From JANLSO01 sp031362405 (GTDB lineage: Bacteria > Actinomycetota > Thermoleophilia > Miltoncostaeales > Miltoncostaeaceae), in contig JANLSO010000182.1 in NCBI GenBank assembly GCA_031362405.1, positions 1-16,749 on the forward strand: a DNA stretch of 16,749 bases. Direction: 5' to 3'. Below the pieces are notes generated by a model. That model searched no databases. It was given only the letters and a program-made list of their open reading frames with translations, and was not told where the DNA came from. This document shows positions 1 to 6,842 of this stretch, one piece after another. The translations under genes were made by a program, and so were the position numbers. Positions within the stretch are counted from its first letter, which is position 1. Every line of letters starts with the position of its first letter.

Positions 1-117
1 ACGCGCCCAGAGCTCGCCGACGATGGCGGCGGGCACCTGAACGCCTGCCATCTGACCGCTGAAGAAAAGAAGCGCCGCGGCCAAGAACTCATCGCCGCGG
101 CGCAGGTTTCGGCATGA
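1..117 (+). CDS. oppD: Oligopeptide/dipeptide ABC transporter ATP-binding protein, C-terminal end (partial)
   Basis: Frame 1 is open from the window edge to a TGA at 115-117 and encodes about 38 residues, including GGGHLNACHL followed by a charged tail. OppD/DppD-type ATPases have an extra C-terminal domain that ends shortly after a G-H-x-x-A-C-H element, and this matches. The stop overlaps the ATG of the next ATPase as ATGA, the usual coupling between the two ATPase subunits of a peptide importer. The ABC catalytic motifs lie outside the window, so the OppD assignment rests on this tail plus the adjacent oppF-type gene. The complex would energise inner-membrane import of peptides or a related ligand. 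Confidence 0.72.
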   Translation, partial: TRPELADDGGGHLNACHLTAEEKKRRGQELIAAAQVSA

Positions 118-1211
118 CCGACAACCCCGGTGCCCGGGACGAAAAAAACAAAACGGCGCCATCCGGCGCGGCGGTGGTGGCGGAACCTCTCGTGCGCCTC
201 GAGAATCTCGTCAAAGAGTTCCCGATCACCCGCGGGATCATCTTCCAGCGGCAGATCGGTGCGATCCACGCCGTTCAGGACGTCAGCCTGGAGATTGCAC
301 CGGGGGAGACGCTCGGCCTGGTGGGGGAGTCGGGCTGCGGTAAGTCGACGACCGCGCGGCTGATCGCTCGGTTGCTCACCCCGACTTCCGGAAAGATCAC
401 CTTCGAGGGCACCGACATCACGAACCTCTCGCCCTCGGCAATGCGGCCGCTGCGGCGCCAAGTGCAGATGGTCTTCCAAGATCCCTACGCCTCGCTGAAC
501 CCGCGAAAGAGCGTCGGCCAGATCATCGGGGCTCCGTTTCGCATCCACGGCATCGACGGCAATCGCCGGGAGACGGTGCGCGCGCTCATGGAACGCGTGG
601 GCCTCAACCCCGAGCACTACAACCGTTTCCCGCATGAGTTCTCGGGCGGCCAGCGCCAACGCATCGGCGTCGCGCGTGCCCTGGCGTTGGAGCCCCGACT
701 GATCATCTGCGACGAGCCCGTCTCGGCCCTTGACGTGTCGATCCAGGCCCAGGTGCTGAACCTGCTCGAAGACCTCCAGACCGAGCGGTCGCTGACCTAC
801 CTGTTCATCTCCCACGACCTCGGCGTCGTACGCCACGTCTCGGATCGAATTGCCGTGATGTACCTGGGCCACCTGGTCGAGGTTGCCACCTCACACGACC
901 TCTACGAGAAGCCGCGCCACCCGTACACGGCGGCTCTGCTGTCGGCCGTGCCGAAGGGCATCCGTGCCCGCGGTCGCGGCCGCGTCGTACTGCAGGGCGA
1001 CCCGCCCTCGCCGGCCAACCCGCCGACCGGCTGCCCGTTTCACCCCCGCTGCCCGAAGGCGCGCCAGGTGTCGGGAAACGACGACATCGTCCCGGACAAC
1101 TGCCGCACGGAGATGCCGCCGCTCGAGAATATTCCCGGCTCTCCGCATCGCGTGGCCTGCTGGTACCCGGTGGAACCCGGCGACCCGCTGCACGCCGCCG
1201 CCCACGCCTAG
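114..1211 (+). CDS. oppF: Oligopeptide/dipeptide ABC transporter ATP-binding protein (OppF/DppF type)
   Basis: 365-aa cytoplasmic ATPase of a peptide-type importer. Visible motifs: Walker A GESGCGKST (about 71-79), Q-loop region MVFQDPYASLNP (about 119-130), signature FSGGQRQR (about 176-183), Walker B LIICDEP (about 196-202), D-loop SALD and switch histidine in FISHD (His234). The C-terminal oligopeptide-transporter extension with GCPFHPRCP (about 306-314) separates OppF/DppF proteins from ordinary ABC ATPases; in characterised relatives the cysteines of this tail can bind an Fe-S cluster. The ATG overlaps the upstream oppD stop (ATGA), so translation is coupled and the two ATPases should be made in equal amounts. 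Length is typical. The substrate (peptide, nickel, glycoside) cannot be read from the ATPase. Confidence 0.95.
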   Translation: MTDNPGARDEKNKTAPSGAAVVAEPLVRLENLVKEFPITRGIIFQRQIGAIHAVQDVSLEIAPGETLGLVGESGCGKSTTARLIARLLTPTSGKITFEGTDITNLSPSAMRPLRRQVQMVFQDPYASLNPRKSVGQIIGAPFRIHGIDGNRRETVRALMERVGLNPEHYNRFPHEFSGGQRQRIGVARALALEPRLIICDEPVSALDVSIQAQVLNLLEDLQTERSLTYLFISHDLGVVRHVSDRIAVMYLGHLVEVATSHDLYEKPRHPYTAALLSAVPKGIRARGRGRVVLQGDPPSPANPPTGCPFHPRCPKARQVSGNDDIVPDNCRTEMPPLENIPGSPHRVACWYPVEPGDPLHAAAHA

Positions 1212-1276
1212 CGGCAGGGGCACGCATGTCAACATTCGGTGCCGGATGGATCTCGCATCGACGCGACAGGTCGTCG

Positions 1277-1282
1277 TAGACT
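1277..1282 (+). promoter_or_regulatory. Candidate -10 hexamer (TAGACT) for the DUF937 gene
   Basis: TAGACT fits the actinobacterial TANNNT -10 pattern and lies about 29 nt before the GTG at 1312, leaving a short leader with a purine-rich ribosome site (AGGGGGAC). No clear TTGACA-like -35 is seen, so this is only a candidate. Confidence 0.35.
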
Positions 1283-1311
1283 CGCGCCCGTCATCTACGA
1301 CAGGGGGACAC

Positions 1312-1698
1312 GTGGGACTTCTCGACGGCGTGCTTGGCGGTTTGATGGGCGGCGGTAAGGGCGGAATGGAGCAGAAGCTCCTCGGCGCCGTTATGGGGAT
1401 GGTTGCCGGCGGTGGCATGAGCAAGCTGATGAGCGGCTTTCAGAGCGGCGGCCTGAAGGAAAAGGCCGACTCGTGGGTCGGTACCGGTGACAACCAGGAG
1501 ATCAGCCCCGACGAGGTCCACCAGGCCCTTGGCGACGAGCAGGTTGCCAAGATCGCTGAAGAAGCCGGCGTCTCGCACGAGGAAGCCAAGACGGGTCTCG
1601 CAGGAATGCTGCCGGGTCTCATCGACAAGCTGTCACCCGACGGCAAGATGCCCGATCTCAGCCAGCTTCAGGGCATGCTGAAGGGTTTTGGCAAGTAG
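1312..1698 (+). CDS. DUF937 / YidB-like family protein
   Basis: 128-aa small protein. The N-terminus is Gly/Met/Leu-rich (GLLDGVLGGLMGGGKGGMEQKLLGAVMGM). A DUF937/YidB signature follows: GLKEKADSWVGTGDNQEISPDEVHQALG, then EEAGVSHEEAKTGLAGMLPGLIDKLSPDGKMPD. The biochemical role of this family is poorly defined, so none is assigned. I chose the GTG at 1312 because AGGGGGAC lies just upstream and the family homology begins at GLLDGVLGGL; the open frame continues far upstream but runs antisense-like through oppF. The gene stands about 100 nt after oppF with its own candidate -10, so it is probably a separate transcription unit. It ends at a strong hairpin shared with the convergent gene. Confidence 0.87.
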   Translation: MGLLDGVLGGLMGGGKGGMEQKLLGAVMGMVAGGGMSKLMSGFQSGGLKEKADSWVGTGDNQEISPDEVHQALGDEQVAKIAEEAGVSHEEAKTGLAGMLPGLIDKLSPDGKMPDLSQLQGMLKGFGK

Positions 1699-1705
1699 AG
1701 CCACC

Positions 1706-1737
1706 CAGGGGCTCGGCGATGCGCCGCCGGGCCCCTG
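1706..1737. terminator. Hairpin between convergent genes (bidirectional terminator candidate)
   Basis: A 13-bp stem (CAGGGGCTCGGCG at 1706-1718 with CGCCGGGCCCCTG at 1725-1737) closes a 6-nt loop, with one U-G wobble. It lies 8 nt after the DUF937 stop and 6 nt before the end of the convergent secreted-protein gene. There is no T-run on either side, as is common in high-GC actinobacteria. Confidence 0.6.
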
Positions 1738-1743
1738 ACGCGT

Positions 1744-3237
1744 TCACCGGAAGAACGTAAACCCGGTCAGCGTCAGTTTCCCCGGACCCTCTCCACGGCG
1801 GGCCGTTGCGCCGTCTTTCACCGCGAACGCGAAGCGGAACGGCTGACGGACGTTGAAGGTCTTTGCGTTGAGGGGAACCTTGACGCAGACCGTCTTCTTG
1901 CCCGGTTTCGTGAAGCGGATCACCTTCTGACCGAAAAGGCGGGTGCTCTTTCGGCCGCTGAAGATCGCGACGTTGATCCGGGCCGGTTTCGTGCTCTGGA
2001 CGCGCACGTTCACGCACTTGCGCTTACGCAGCGCTTCCCGCGACGGGTTGCGTGGCGTCACGAAGATCCGCGCGCCGCGCCGTGTCACGACCGGGTTCTC
2101 GATGTCGGTGGTATCGGGTACCGCCGGATTGGTGGAGACCGTGGTCAGCGGCGTGGCAAGCAGACGCGAGTTACTGATGGCGTCGTGCCAAATAGCCCAC
2201 CCCGAACCGTTTGCGCCGGCGGCCACCACAAGGCCGGCGACATCGCTGTTCTTCACGAGGGTCGTCGGGGAGGTCCAGGCGGCACCGGTCTCGGACTGCC
2301 GATAGATGACGTTCTCGCCCGGGGTTCTCCACACTGCGTGAAAACGGCCCGACTGATCGGCGATTAGGAACGGGACACCCTGATCGGTGTTCGGGGCGCT
2401 CAGCCGGATCGGTGCGCCGAGGCTCGTGCCGCTGAGCAGACGGAACGTGAGGGCCTCCGACGTACTCGTGGCCCCTCCCGTCTTGGCGAGAACTCCCACC
2501 CCGCGCGGCCCGCCCGACATGACCAAGCCAGGTACCGACCGGTTTGATGCGTCGACCAGCTGCTCGGCGCCCGTTTCACCGACCCTGACGTAGCTCTTAC
2601 CGGTGAAATCGGCATAGCCGAAGACCGGCGTTCCGGCGGCGTCAATCGTCACCTGGCCGTCGAGCGGCGCGGGTGAGAGCGCGACCAGTCCACTGTTCGG
2701 GGTGATCGGGGCGAAGCTCGTCGGCACCGAGAAGAACGTTGCCGAGGGGTTCCCGTGGAAGACGACGAACCCTCCGTTTCGCGCGGCGACCAGGGGAACG
2801 CGGCCGTCAGAGGGGTTGTAGGTCGCATCCGGGTCGGCGACGCCCTGGGCAGTGCTCCACGAAGCGCCCGAATCGGAGGAGACCAGAGCCAACGTCGTCG
2901 GTGTGACGCAGCACCTCTGGACGACGATCACGACGCGGTTGCTCGGGGCCGGTTCCTGGACGATGAACGGGCCGGGGAAGTCTTCACCGGTCTTGGGGAC
3001 GTCGAGCTGGCGGGGCGCCTCGAAGCGGGTCGCCCCCGGGAGCGCCCGCGTGTAGAGCGTCTGCGATTGGCTGCCGCTGCTCACCGACCAGGCCACATGC
3101 GTGACGCCCTTGCGATCGGTGAACGCCCAGGCATCGTTGGTATTCGAGGCGATCGCCACGGGCGCGACCGCGACGGCGGTCGCAGGGGAGGCAAGCACAA
3201 GCGATCCGATGATCGCCGTGCGGACACATCGGGACAT
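1744..3237 (-). CDS. Secreted Asp-box (sialidase-like) beta-propeller protein with C-terminal beta-sandwich
   Basis: 497-aa predicted exported protein. The N-terminus (MSRCVRTAIIGSLVLASPATAVAVAPVAIA) is a signal peptide. The body has repeated blade-like strands such as DRKGVTHVAWS, SSDSGASW (a clear Asp-box), AARNGGFVVFHG, AAGTPVFGYAD and ADQSGRFHAVWR, as in sialidase/BNR-type propellers. The last ~110 residues (from about FVTPRNPSREALRKRKCVNV to LTLTGFTFFR) look like a Cys-bridged beta-sandwich common on exported proteins of this lineage. No sialidase catalytic Arg triad or Tyr/Glu pair could be identified, so enzymatic activity is not claimed. I chose the ATG at 3237 because AAGGAGA stands 5 nt upstream and the signal peptide starts there; the longer in-frame start runs into the upstream gene. 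It lies 58 nt after the P460-like gene and is probably co-transcribed with it. Confidence 0.8.
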   Translation of the reverse strand: MSRCVRTAIIGSLVLASPATAVAVAPVAIASNTNDAWAFTDRKGVTHVAWSVSSGSQSQTLYTRALPGATRFEAPRQLDVPKTGEDFPGPFIVQEPAPSNRVVIVVQRCCVTPTTLALVSSDSGASWSTAQGVADPDATYNPSDGRVPLVAARNGGFVVFHGNPSATFFSVPTSFAPITPNSGLVALSPAPLDGQVTIDAAGTPVFGYADFTGKSYVRVGETGAEQLVDASNRSVPGLVMSGGPRGVGVLAKTGGATSTSEALTFRLLSGTSLGAPIRLSAPNTDQGVPFLIADQSGRFHAVWRTPGENVIYRQSETGAAWTSPTTLVKNSDVAGLVVAAGANGSGWAIWHDAISNSRLLATPLTTVSTNPAVPDTTDIENPVVTRRGARIFVTPRNPSREALRKRKCVNVRVQSTKPARINVAIFSGRKSTRLFGQKVIRFTKPGKKTVCVKVPLNAKTFNVRQPFRFAFAVKDGATARRGEGPGKLTLTGFTFFR

Positions 3238-3295
3238 AGTTCTCCTTAGCCGAGGCTCTTCGGCCGCCACCCTATGTCGCCAGCCGCACTCCTGG

Positions 3296-3898
3296 CTACT
3301 CCCGCAACGACCAGAAGACCCCGTCGGTCTTCTGCGAGGTTGCCGCGCTGGCGTGGCAGCCCGTGCACACGCTCGTCGGGGCCGAAACCCGTTCGAAGTC
3401 GGACTCCGTCGCGGGGCGTTTGTACTCGACCCACGACCACCCGAGATCCCTCGATTCATCGATCTTGCGCATGATCGCGATGATGGTCTCGTTGTCGTTG
3501 CGACCGAGCTGCTTCACGACGATCGATCCGACGGGGTAGGGGAAGCGCTGTTTGCCACCGCGGGACAGCGCCGCGCGCGAACGGTTCACCCAGATTGAAC
3601 GAATCTGGCCTCCATGTGCGCTCCCAAGATTCCGCAGATCCTCGCGCGGAGGCTGCGCCAGCCGCTGCCACGACCGGTAGCCCGCGATCGCCCGCGCGTC
3701 TTTCGCAGGAACTCCCGGTAGCTCCGAGGCTCTCGGTCGAGCCGGAGGTCTCGCCCGCGACGAGGTCGTGTGCGACGTCGCGAGCGTCGCGAAGCCGACC
3801 GACGCAGTTGACACGCTCGAACCATCCCCGCCCTCGCCGCCGCACCCGCTCACGATCACCAGCCCCGCGGCCACCGCAACCCCAGCAAGGCCCTTCAT
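3296..3898 (-). CDS. Cytochrome P460-like haem-binding lipoprotein
   Basis: 200-aa predicted lipoprotein. The signal peptide ends in a lipobox (VIVSGC, Cys19), followed by a Ser/Gly/Thr and Pro/Arg-rich linker to about residue 60. The domain after it has the order of the cytochrome P460 family: HGG-IRSIWVN (about 95-105), FPYPVGSIVVKQ (119-130), IIAIMRK (139-145), LGWSWVEYK (152-160), then a CTGCH c-type haem site (Cys178, Cys181, His182) and GVFWSLRE at the end. Known P460 proteins act in oxidation of hydroxylamine or related small N compounds, but many CxxCH homologues are uncharacterised, so only covalent haem binding is predicted. Start chosen at ATG 3898 because AGGAG lies 8 nt upstream and the signal peptide begins there. 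It precedes the secreted propeller gene in the same direction. Confidence 0.78.
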   Translation of the reverse strand: MKGLAGVAVAAGLVIVSGCGGEGGDGSSVSTASVGFATLATSHTTSSRARPPARPRASELPGVPAKDARAIAGYRSWQRLAQPPREDLRNLGSAHGGQIRSIWVNRSRAALSRGGKQRFPYPVGSIVVKQLGRNDNETIIAIMRKIDESRDLGWSWVEYKRPATESDFERVSAPTSVCTGCHASAATSQKTDGVFWSLRE

Positions 3899-3953
3899 GA
3901 CGACGCTCCTCTCGCCCGACGAACGCAACAAAGCCAACCGCGACAAGCTAACC

Positions 3954-4070
3954 GTGCCAGGCACATGACATGACATTCTCGACCGCATGGCCATGCGGTT
4001 CTCACGCGGCCGCTGCCGGAGAAGCCCTTGGATAGCGGCTTCTGCCGTGTCATGTCACTTGAGTGGCACC
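3954..4070. repeat. 117-bp imperfect palindromic repeat, copy 1
   Basis: Begins GTGCCAGGCAC-ATGACATGACATTC and ends GTGTCATGTCA-CTTGAGTGGCACC, so the ends are imperfect inverted repeats of about 24 bp. Internally it holds a perfect 14-bp palindrome (CGCATGGCCATGCG) and a 7-bp hairpin (AGAAGCC/GGCTTCT). It has the same length as copy 2 and aligns without gaps: the first 26 bases are identical and the last ~20 nearly so. It has no coding capacity of its own. The architecture resembles REP doublets or small non-autonomous elements mobilised by IS200-like (Y1/RAYT) transposases, but no transposase is in the window. Confidence 0.75.
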
Positions 4071-4157
4071 GGGGCGTACTTTTCGGACACACGGGCTACC
4101 ACGGGCCTATTGGGACCGGCTCTGCCCCGGGTCTGGATCGCTCAACGGCAACCACTC

Positions 4158-4274
4158 GTGCCAGGCACATGACATGACATTCTTGCTCGCGTGACCAAGG
4201 GGTTTTCGCGGGACCGCCGCCGTAGAACCGCTACGGCAAGCGCTTTCGGTATGTCATGTCATTCGAGTGGCACC
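4158..4274. repeat. 117-bp imperfect palindromic repeat, copy 2
   Basis: Second copy, 204 bp downstream of the first and in the same orientation. It begins GTGCCAGGCAC-ATGACATGACATTC and ends TATGTCATGTCA-TTCGAGTGGCACC. Its internal hairpin differs in sequence from copy 1 (GCCGTAG/CTACGGC around AACCG), but the hairpin position is kept. This is the pattern expected of a folded single-stranded substrate under structural constraint. The sequence after each copy also shows weak similarity (both contain a CTGCCCCGGG-like block), so the duplicated unit may be longer. The 3899-4360 stretch holds nothing else recognisable apart from possible promoters for the flanking divergent genes. Confidence 0.75.
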
Positions 4275-4360
4275 GGGGTTCGGGTTTCCATGGCCGGGGT
4301 ATGGCCAGACCTTGCCCGGGCCTTAAATTGCCTGGACGACGGGGTTGCGATCCTTGCCGG

Positions 4361-5731
4361 GTGATCGTCGCCGAGCATCGGACCACCGACTCCGCCCGCT
4401 CGCGGATCCTCATGGTGAGCGTCGCGGTCGTTCTGGCCGACTCGTCGATGGTGATCCTCGCGTTGCCGGAGATCCTTGATCGCTACAACGTCTCCGTCGC
4501 GACGGTCGCCTGGGTACTTACCGCCTACAACCTGGTGCTTGCGCTGGCGGCGGTGCCGGCGGCGTATCTCGCCCGCGGACGTTTCGGAGCCGACCGCATC
4601 TTTCGGGTTGGCGTCATTGTCTTCGCGGTGGCGTCGCTGGGATGTGCGGTCGCTCCATCCCTCGCTCTGCTGATCGGTGCCCGCTGCCTTCAGGCCGTCG
4701 GCGGCGCCGCGGTGATCTGCGCGGCGCTCGAGCTGATGCCGGCCGTGAGTACTTCCGCGTCGACGGCGGCGCGCCGGTGGGTGATCGCCGGCGCAGTGGG
4801 CACCGCGCTCGGCCCGGCGGTCGGGGGCGCGCTCACCCAACTGATCTCCTGGCAGGCAATCTTCGTGGCCCAGATTCCCATCGGTCTGGCGGCGCTTGCC
4901 CGATTCGCCCCGGCGCCCCGTGAAATGGTCACGGCCGAGCCGCAGGGGCGCCCCCATCTGCTCGCCAACGCGGGGCTTGCCTTGGTGTCGGCGGCCCTCA
5001 CGGCGGCGCTCTTCCTGCTGGTGCTCCTCATGATCAACGGCTGGGGCCTCAGCCCGATCGAGGCGGCGGTCGGCGTGTCGATGATGCCCGTCGCGGCGAT
5101 CCTCGTCAGCCGTTTCGCACAGACCTCGCTGACCCCACTCATCCGCGCCGCCGCGGGCGTCGTCTGCCTCGGCGGTGGGCTGGCTGCCCTCGGGCTGCTC
5201 CCCCGCGCGGGCGTGATCTGGACGCTTGCCCCCCAGGTTCTCATCGGCATTGGCCTCGGCCTCGGCGTCTCCGCGCTCACCGAAACGGCGTTGGCGGGGC
5301 GGACGTCCCAGACGATTCATGGTGGATGGACCATCGCCGCCCGTCATGCTGGGGTTGTGCTCGGCATTCTCCTTCTGACGCCCGTCTTCGTCGCCGACCT
5401 CGATCGCCAGCAGACGCGGGCCGAGAACGCCGCTACCGCGCTCGTGCTTGACGCACGGATCGACCCGACCACCAAGCTCGCCCTCGCCTCGAAGGCGGCG
5501 GATGTTCTCTCCCAAACCGAGGGCCGCGTGCCCGATGTCCGTCCCGCCTTTCGGGCGGTCACGCCGTCGGATGCCGACGCCGCTGCCTATGGCCAGCTCG
5601 AAGACGATCTCGTCGAGCAGCTCCGTCGCGCCGGGACTTCCTCGGTGGCCCGGTCGTTCCTCGCGGCGGCGCTCCTTGCTCTGCTGGCGCTCGCGCCGAT
5701 CTCGGCGTCCCGGAGACGAGCCGACGGATGA
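4361..5731 (+). CDS. MFS transporter, DHA2-like drug/metabolite exporter
   Basis: 456-aa integral membrane protein. The first helix region reads VSVAVVLADSSMVILALPEIL, followed by VSVATVAWVLTAYNLVLALAAVPAAYLA, the membrane pattern of 14-helix DHA2 proton-drug antiporters (family version D-x-x-x-V-N-x-A-L-P plus W-x-x-x-x-Y-x-L). A hydrophilic loop of ~75 residues (DRQQTRAENAATAL to QLRRAGTSS) precedes the last helix (VARSFLAAALLALLALAPI), also typical of this subfamily. The substrate is unknown. The frame is open back to 4256, but that start lies inside the upstream repeat, so I prefer GTG 4361. ATG 4412 is also possible but would sit right at helix 1. The stop overlaps the next start (ATGA), so it leads a three-gene coupled operon. 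Confidence 0.85.
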   Translation: MIVAEHRTTDSARSRILMVSVAVVLADSSMVILALPEILDRYNVSVATVAWVLTAYNLVLALAAVPAAYLARGRFGADRIFRVGVIVFAVASLGCAVAPSLALLIGARCLQAVGGAAVICAALELMPAVSTSASTAARRWVIAGAVGTALGPAVGGALTQLISWQAIFVAQIPIGLAALARFAPAPREMVTAEPQGRPHLLANAGLALVSAALTAALFLLVLLMINGWGLSPIEAAVGVSMMPVAAILVSRFAQTSLTPLIRAAAGVVCLGGGLAALGLLPRAGVIWTLAPQVLIGIGLGLGVSALTETALAGRTSQTIHGGWTIAARHAGVVLGILLLTPVFVADLDRQQTRAENAATALVLDARIDPTTKLALASKAADVLSQTEGRVPDVRPAFRAVTPSDADAAAYGQLEDDLVEQLRRAGTSSVARSFLAAALLALLALAPISASRRRADG

Positions 5732-6210
5732 AGAGCAGGCTCGTGGGACTGGGTGCCATCGTCGTCGCCACCGTCGCGTCGGGAGGGCTCGTGCTGTCGT
5801 ACGTCGCTCTCGGCGGCGGGCGCTACGAGCCCTTCGATGTCGCCGACCCCTGCCAGGTGCGGCCGTGGCGGGCCCCCGACGGCGCCGCGCAGATCGCTGA
5901 GCGGGCTGCCCTTTCGGCGCTCGATGGGGCCGCTTGCAAACTGGGTGTCTCGCGTGAGGAGATCACACGGGCGGTCGCGACCGAAGACGACCTCACGCAG
6001 TTCGCGCGCGACCAGGGTCTCACCGACGACGAGGTCGAAGACGCTCTGCGCGACGGTCTCAAACGGGCCATCGACGAGGCCGAGAAGGCCGATGCCATCA
6101 ACGGCGTAGAGTCGTTCCTGTTGCGCCAGGCCGTCGACCGCATCCCCATTAACCGGCTTTTGAAGGCCGTTCGCGACGGCGACCTGAGTTTTTCGGACTT
6201 CGCGCCGTGA
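5728..6210 (+). CDS. Membrane-anchored protein of unknown function
   Basis: 160 aa, not recognised. One N-terminal hydrophobic segment (LVGLGAIVVATVASGGLVLSYVAL, about 5-28) is probably a membrane anchor or uncleaved signal. The rest is a charged, mostly helical domain outside the membrane, with two cysteines (in DPCQVRPW and GAACKLGV) that could pair. ITRAVATEDDLTQFARDQGLTDDEVEDALRDGLKRAIDEAEK looks like consecutive amphipathic helices and resembles the small helical repeats of other exported actinobacterial proteins. The ATG overlaps the MFS stop, and the TGA overlaps the next gene's GTG. This tight coupling suggests it works with the exporter, perhaps as an accessory subunit; that is inference. 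Confidence 0.78.
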   Translation: MKSRLVGLGAIVVATVASGGLVLSYVALGGGRYEPFDVADPCQVRPWRAPDGAAQIAERAALSALDGAACKLGVSREEITRAVATEDDLTQFARDQGLTDDEVEDALRDGLKRAIDEAEKADAINGVESFLLRQAVDRIPINRLLKAVRDGDLSFSDFAP

Positions 6211-6842
6211 AGCGCGTCCTCGGGCTGGTCGCGATCGGAGTGAGTGTGTACGGCGTGTTCGGCCGCCGGGCGACGCTCCAGTGGGGCGCGACCCCGGATG
6301 AGATCGCGGGCCCCGCGCCCGGTGACGGAGTCATCGCGTCCCCGGTAAGCGTCTCGACCATGGCGACCTCCTACTCGGCGCCGCCAGAGGCGATCTGGCC
6401 CTGGCTCGTCCAAATGGGGACGGGACGCGCCGGTTGGTACAGCTGGGATCTCGTCGACAACTACGGTCGCCCGAGCGCTGAGGAGATCCTTCCCGGACAC
6501 CAGAGCATCGCGGTCGGGGATTTGTTGCCCGCAAGCCGCTCGGGGACCCGGGCCTTCGAGGTTGTCGCCCTGTCGCCGCAGCGCCACCTGGTGTTGCGCG
6601 CCCGTTGGGGAGCCGGGGTGGTCATCGACTCCACCTGGTCGTTGGATCTCCGGCCTTCAGCCGATGGTGGCACGCGCCTCGTCGTTCGCGCGCGCACGGC
6701 CGGGCGGCCGAGGTCGCTCATTCGCCTGGTGGAGTTGGGGATCCACGAGCCCGGCCATCTTTTGATGCAGGTCCGTCAGTTCAGGGGATTGCGGGTTCGG
6801 GTAGGCCGGTCAACCCGCCCGGGCGGTGACAATCGCGATTGA
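6207..6842 (+). CDS. SRPBCC superfamily protein
   Basis: 211 aa. A short hydrophobic N-terminus (VLGLVAIGVSVYGVFG) is followed by a START/Bet v1-like domain, recognisable by APPEAIWPWLVQMGTGRAGWYSWDLVDN, then HQSIAVGDLLPA, FEVVALSPQRHLVLRARW and STWSLDLRPSADGGTRLVVRAR. Such helix-grip folds bind hydrophobic ligands or act as cyclases; no specific ligand can be inferred. The GTG start overlaps the upstream stop (GTGA). The C-terminal tail is strongly basic (RGLRVRVGRSTRPGGDNRD). Its last 33 bp lie antisense to the end of the convergent methyltransferase gene, and that overlap contains a 12-bp perfect palindrome (6815-6826). Confidence 0.82.
   Translation: MKRVLGLVAIGVSVYGVFGRRATLQWGATPDEIAGPAPGDGVIASPVSVSTMATSYSAPPEAIWPWLVQMGTGRAGWYSWDLVDNYGRPSAEEILPGHQSIAVGDLLPASRSGTRAFEVVALSPQRHLVLRARWGAGVVIDSTWSLDLRPSADGGTRLVVRARTAGRPRSLIRLVELGIHEPGHLLMQVRQFRGLRVRVGRSTRPGGDNRD

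Noticed and set aside
1219..1243. GGCAC...GTGCC hairpin after oppF
   Set aside because: Only a 5-bp outer stem with an internal loop; too weak to call a terminator, although the bases recall the GTGCC core of the repeats.
3954..4274. Possible CRISPR repeat-spacer or IS element
   Set aside because: Only two copies of a 117-bp unit; no short regular repeats, no transposase frame and no target-site duplication that I can see.
4256..4360. Upstream extension of the MFS gene from ATG 4256
   Set aside because: It begins inside the 117-bp repeat and encodes a non-membrane Cys/Gly/Arg-rich stretch unlike MFS N-termini.
4259..5515. Long antisense open frame (418 codons) across the MFS gene
   Set aside because: The protein is Arg/Gly/Asp/His-rich with no domain and is a GC-bias shadow; the sense frame has clear membrane helices and family motifs.
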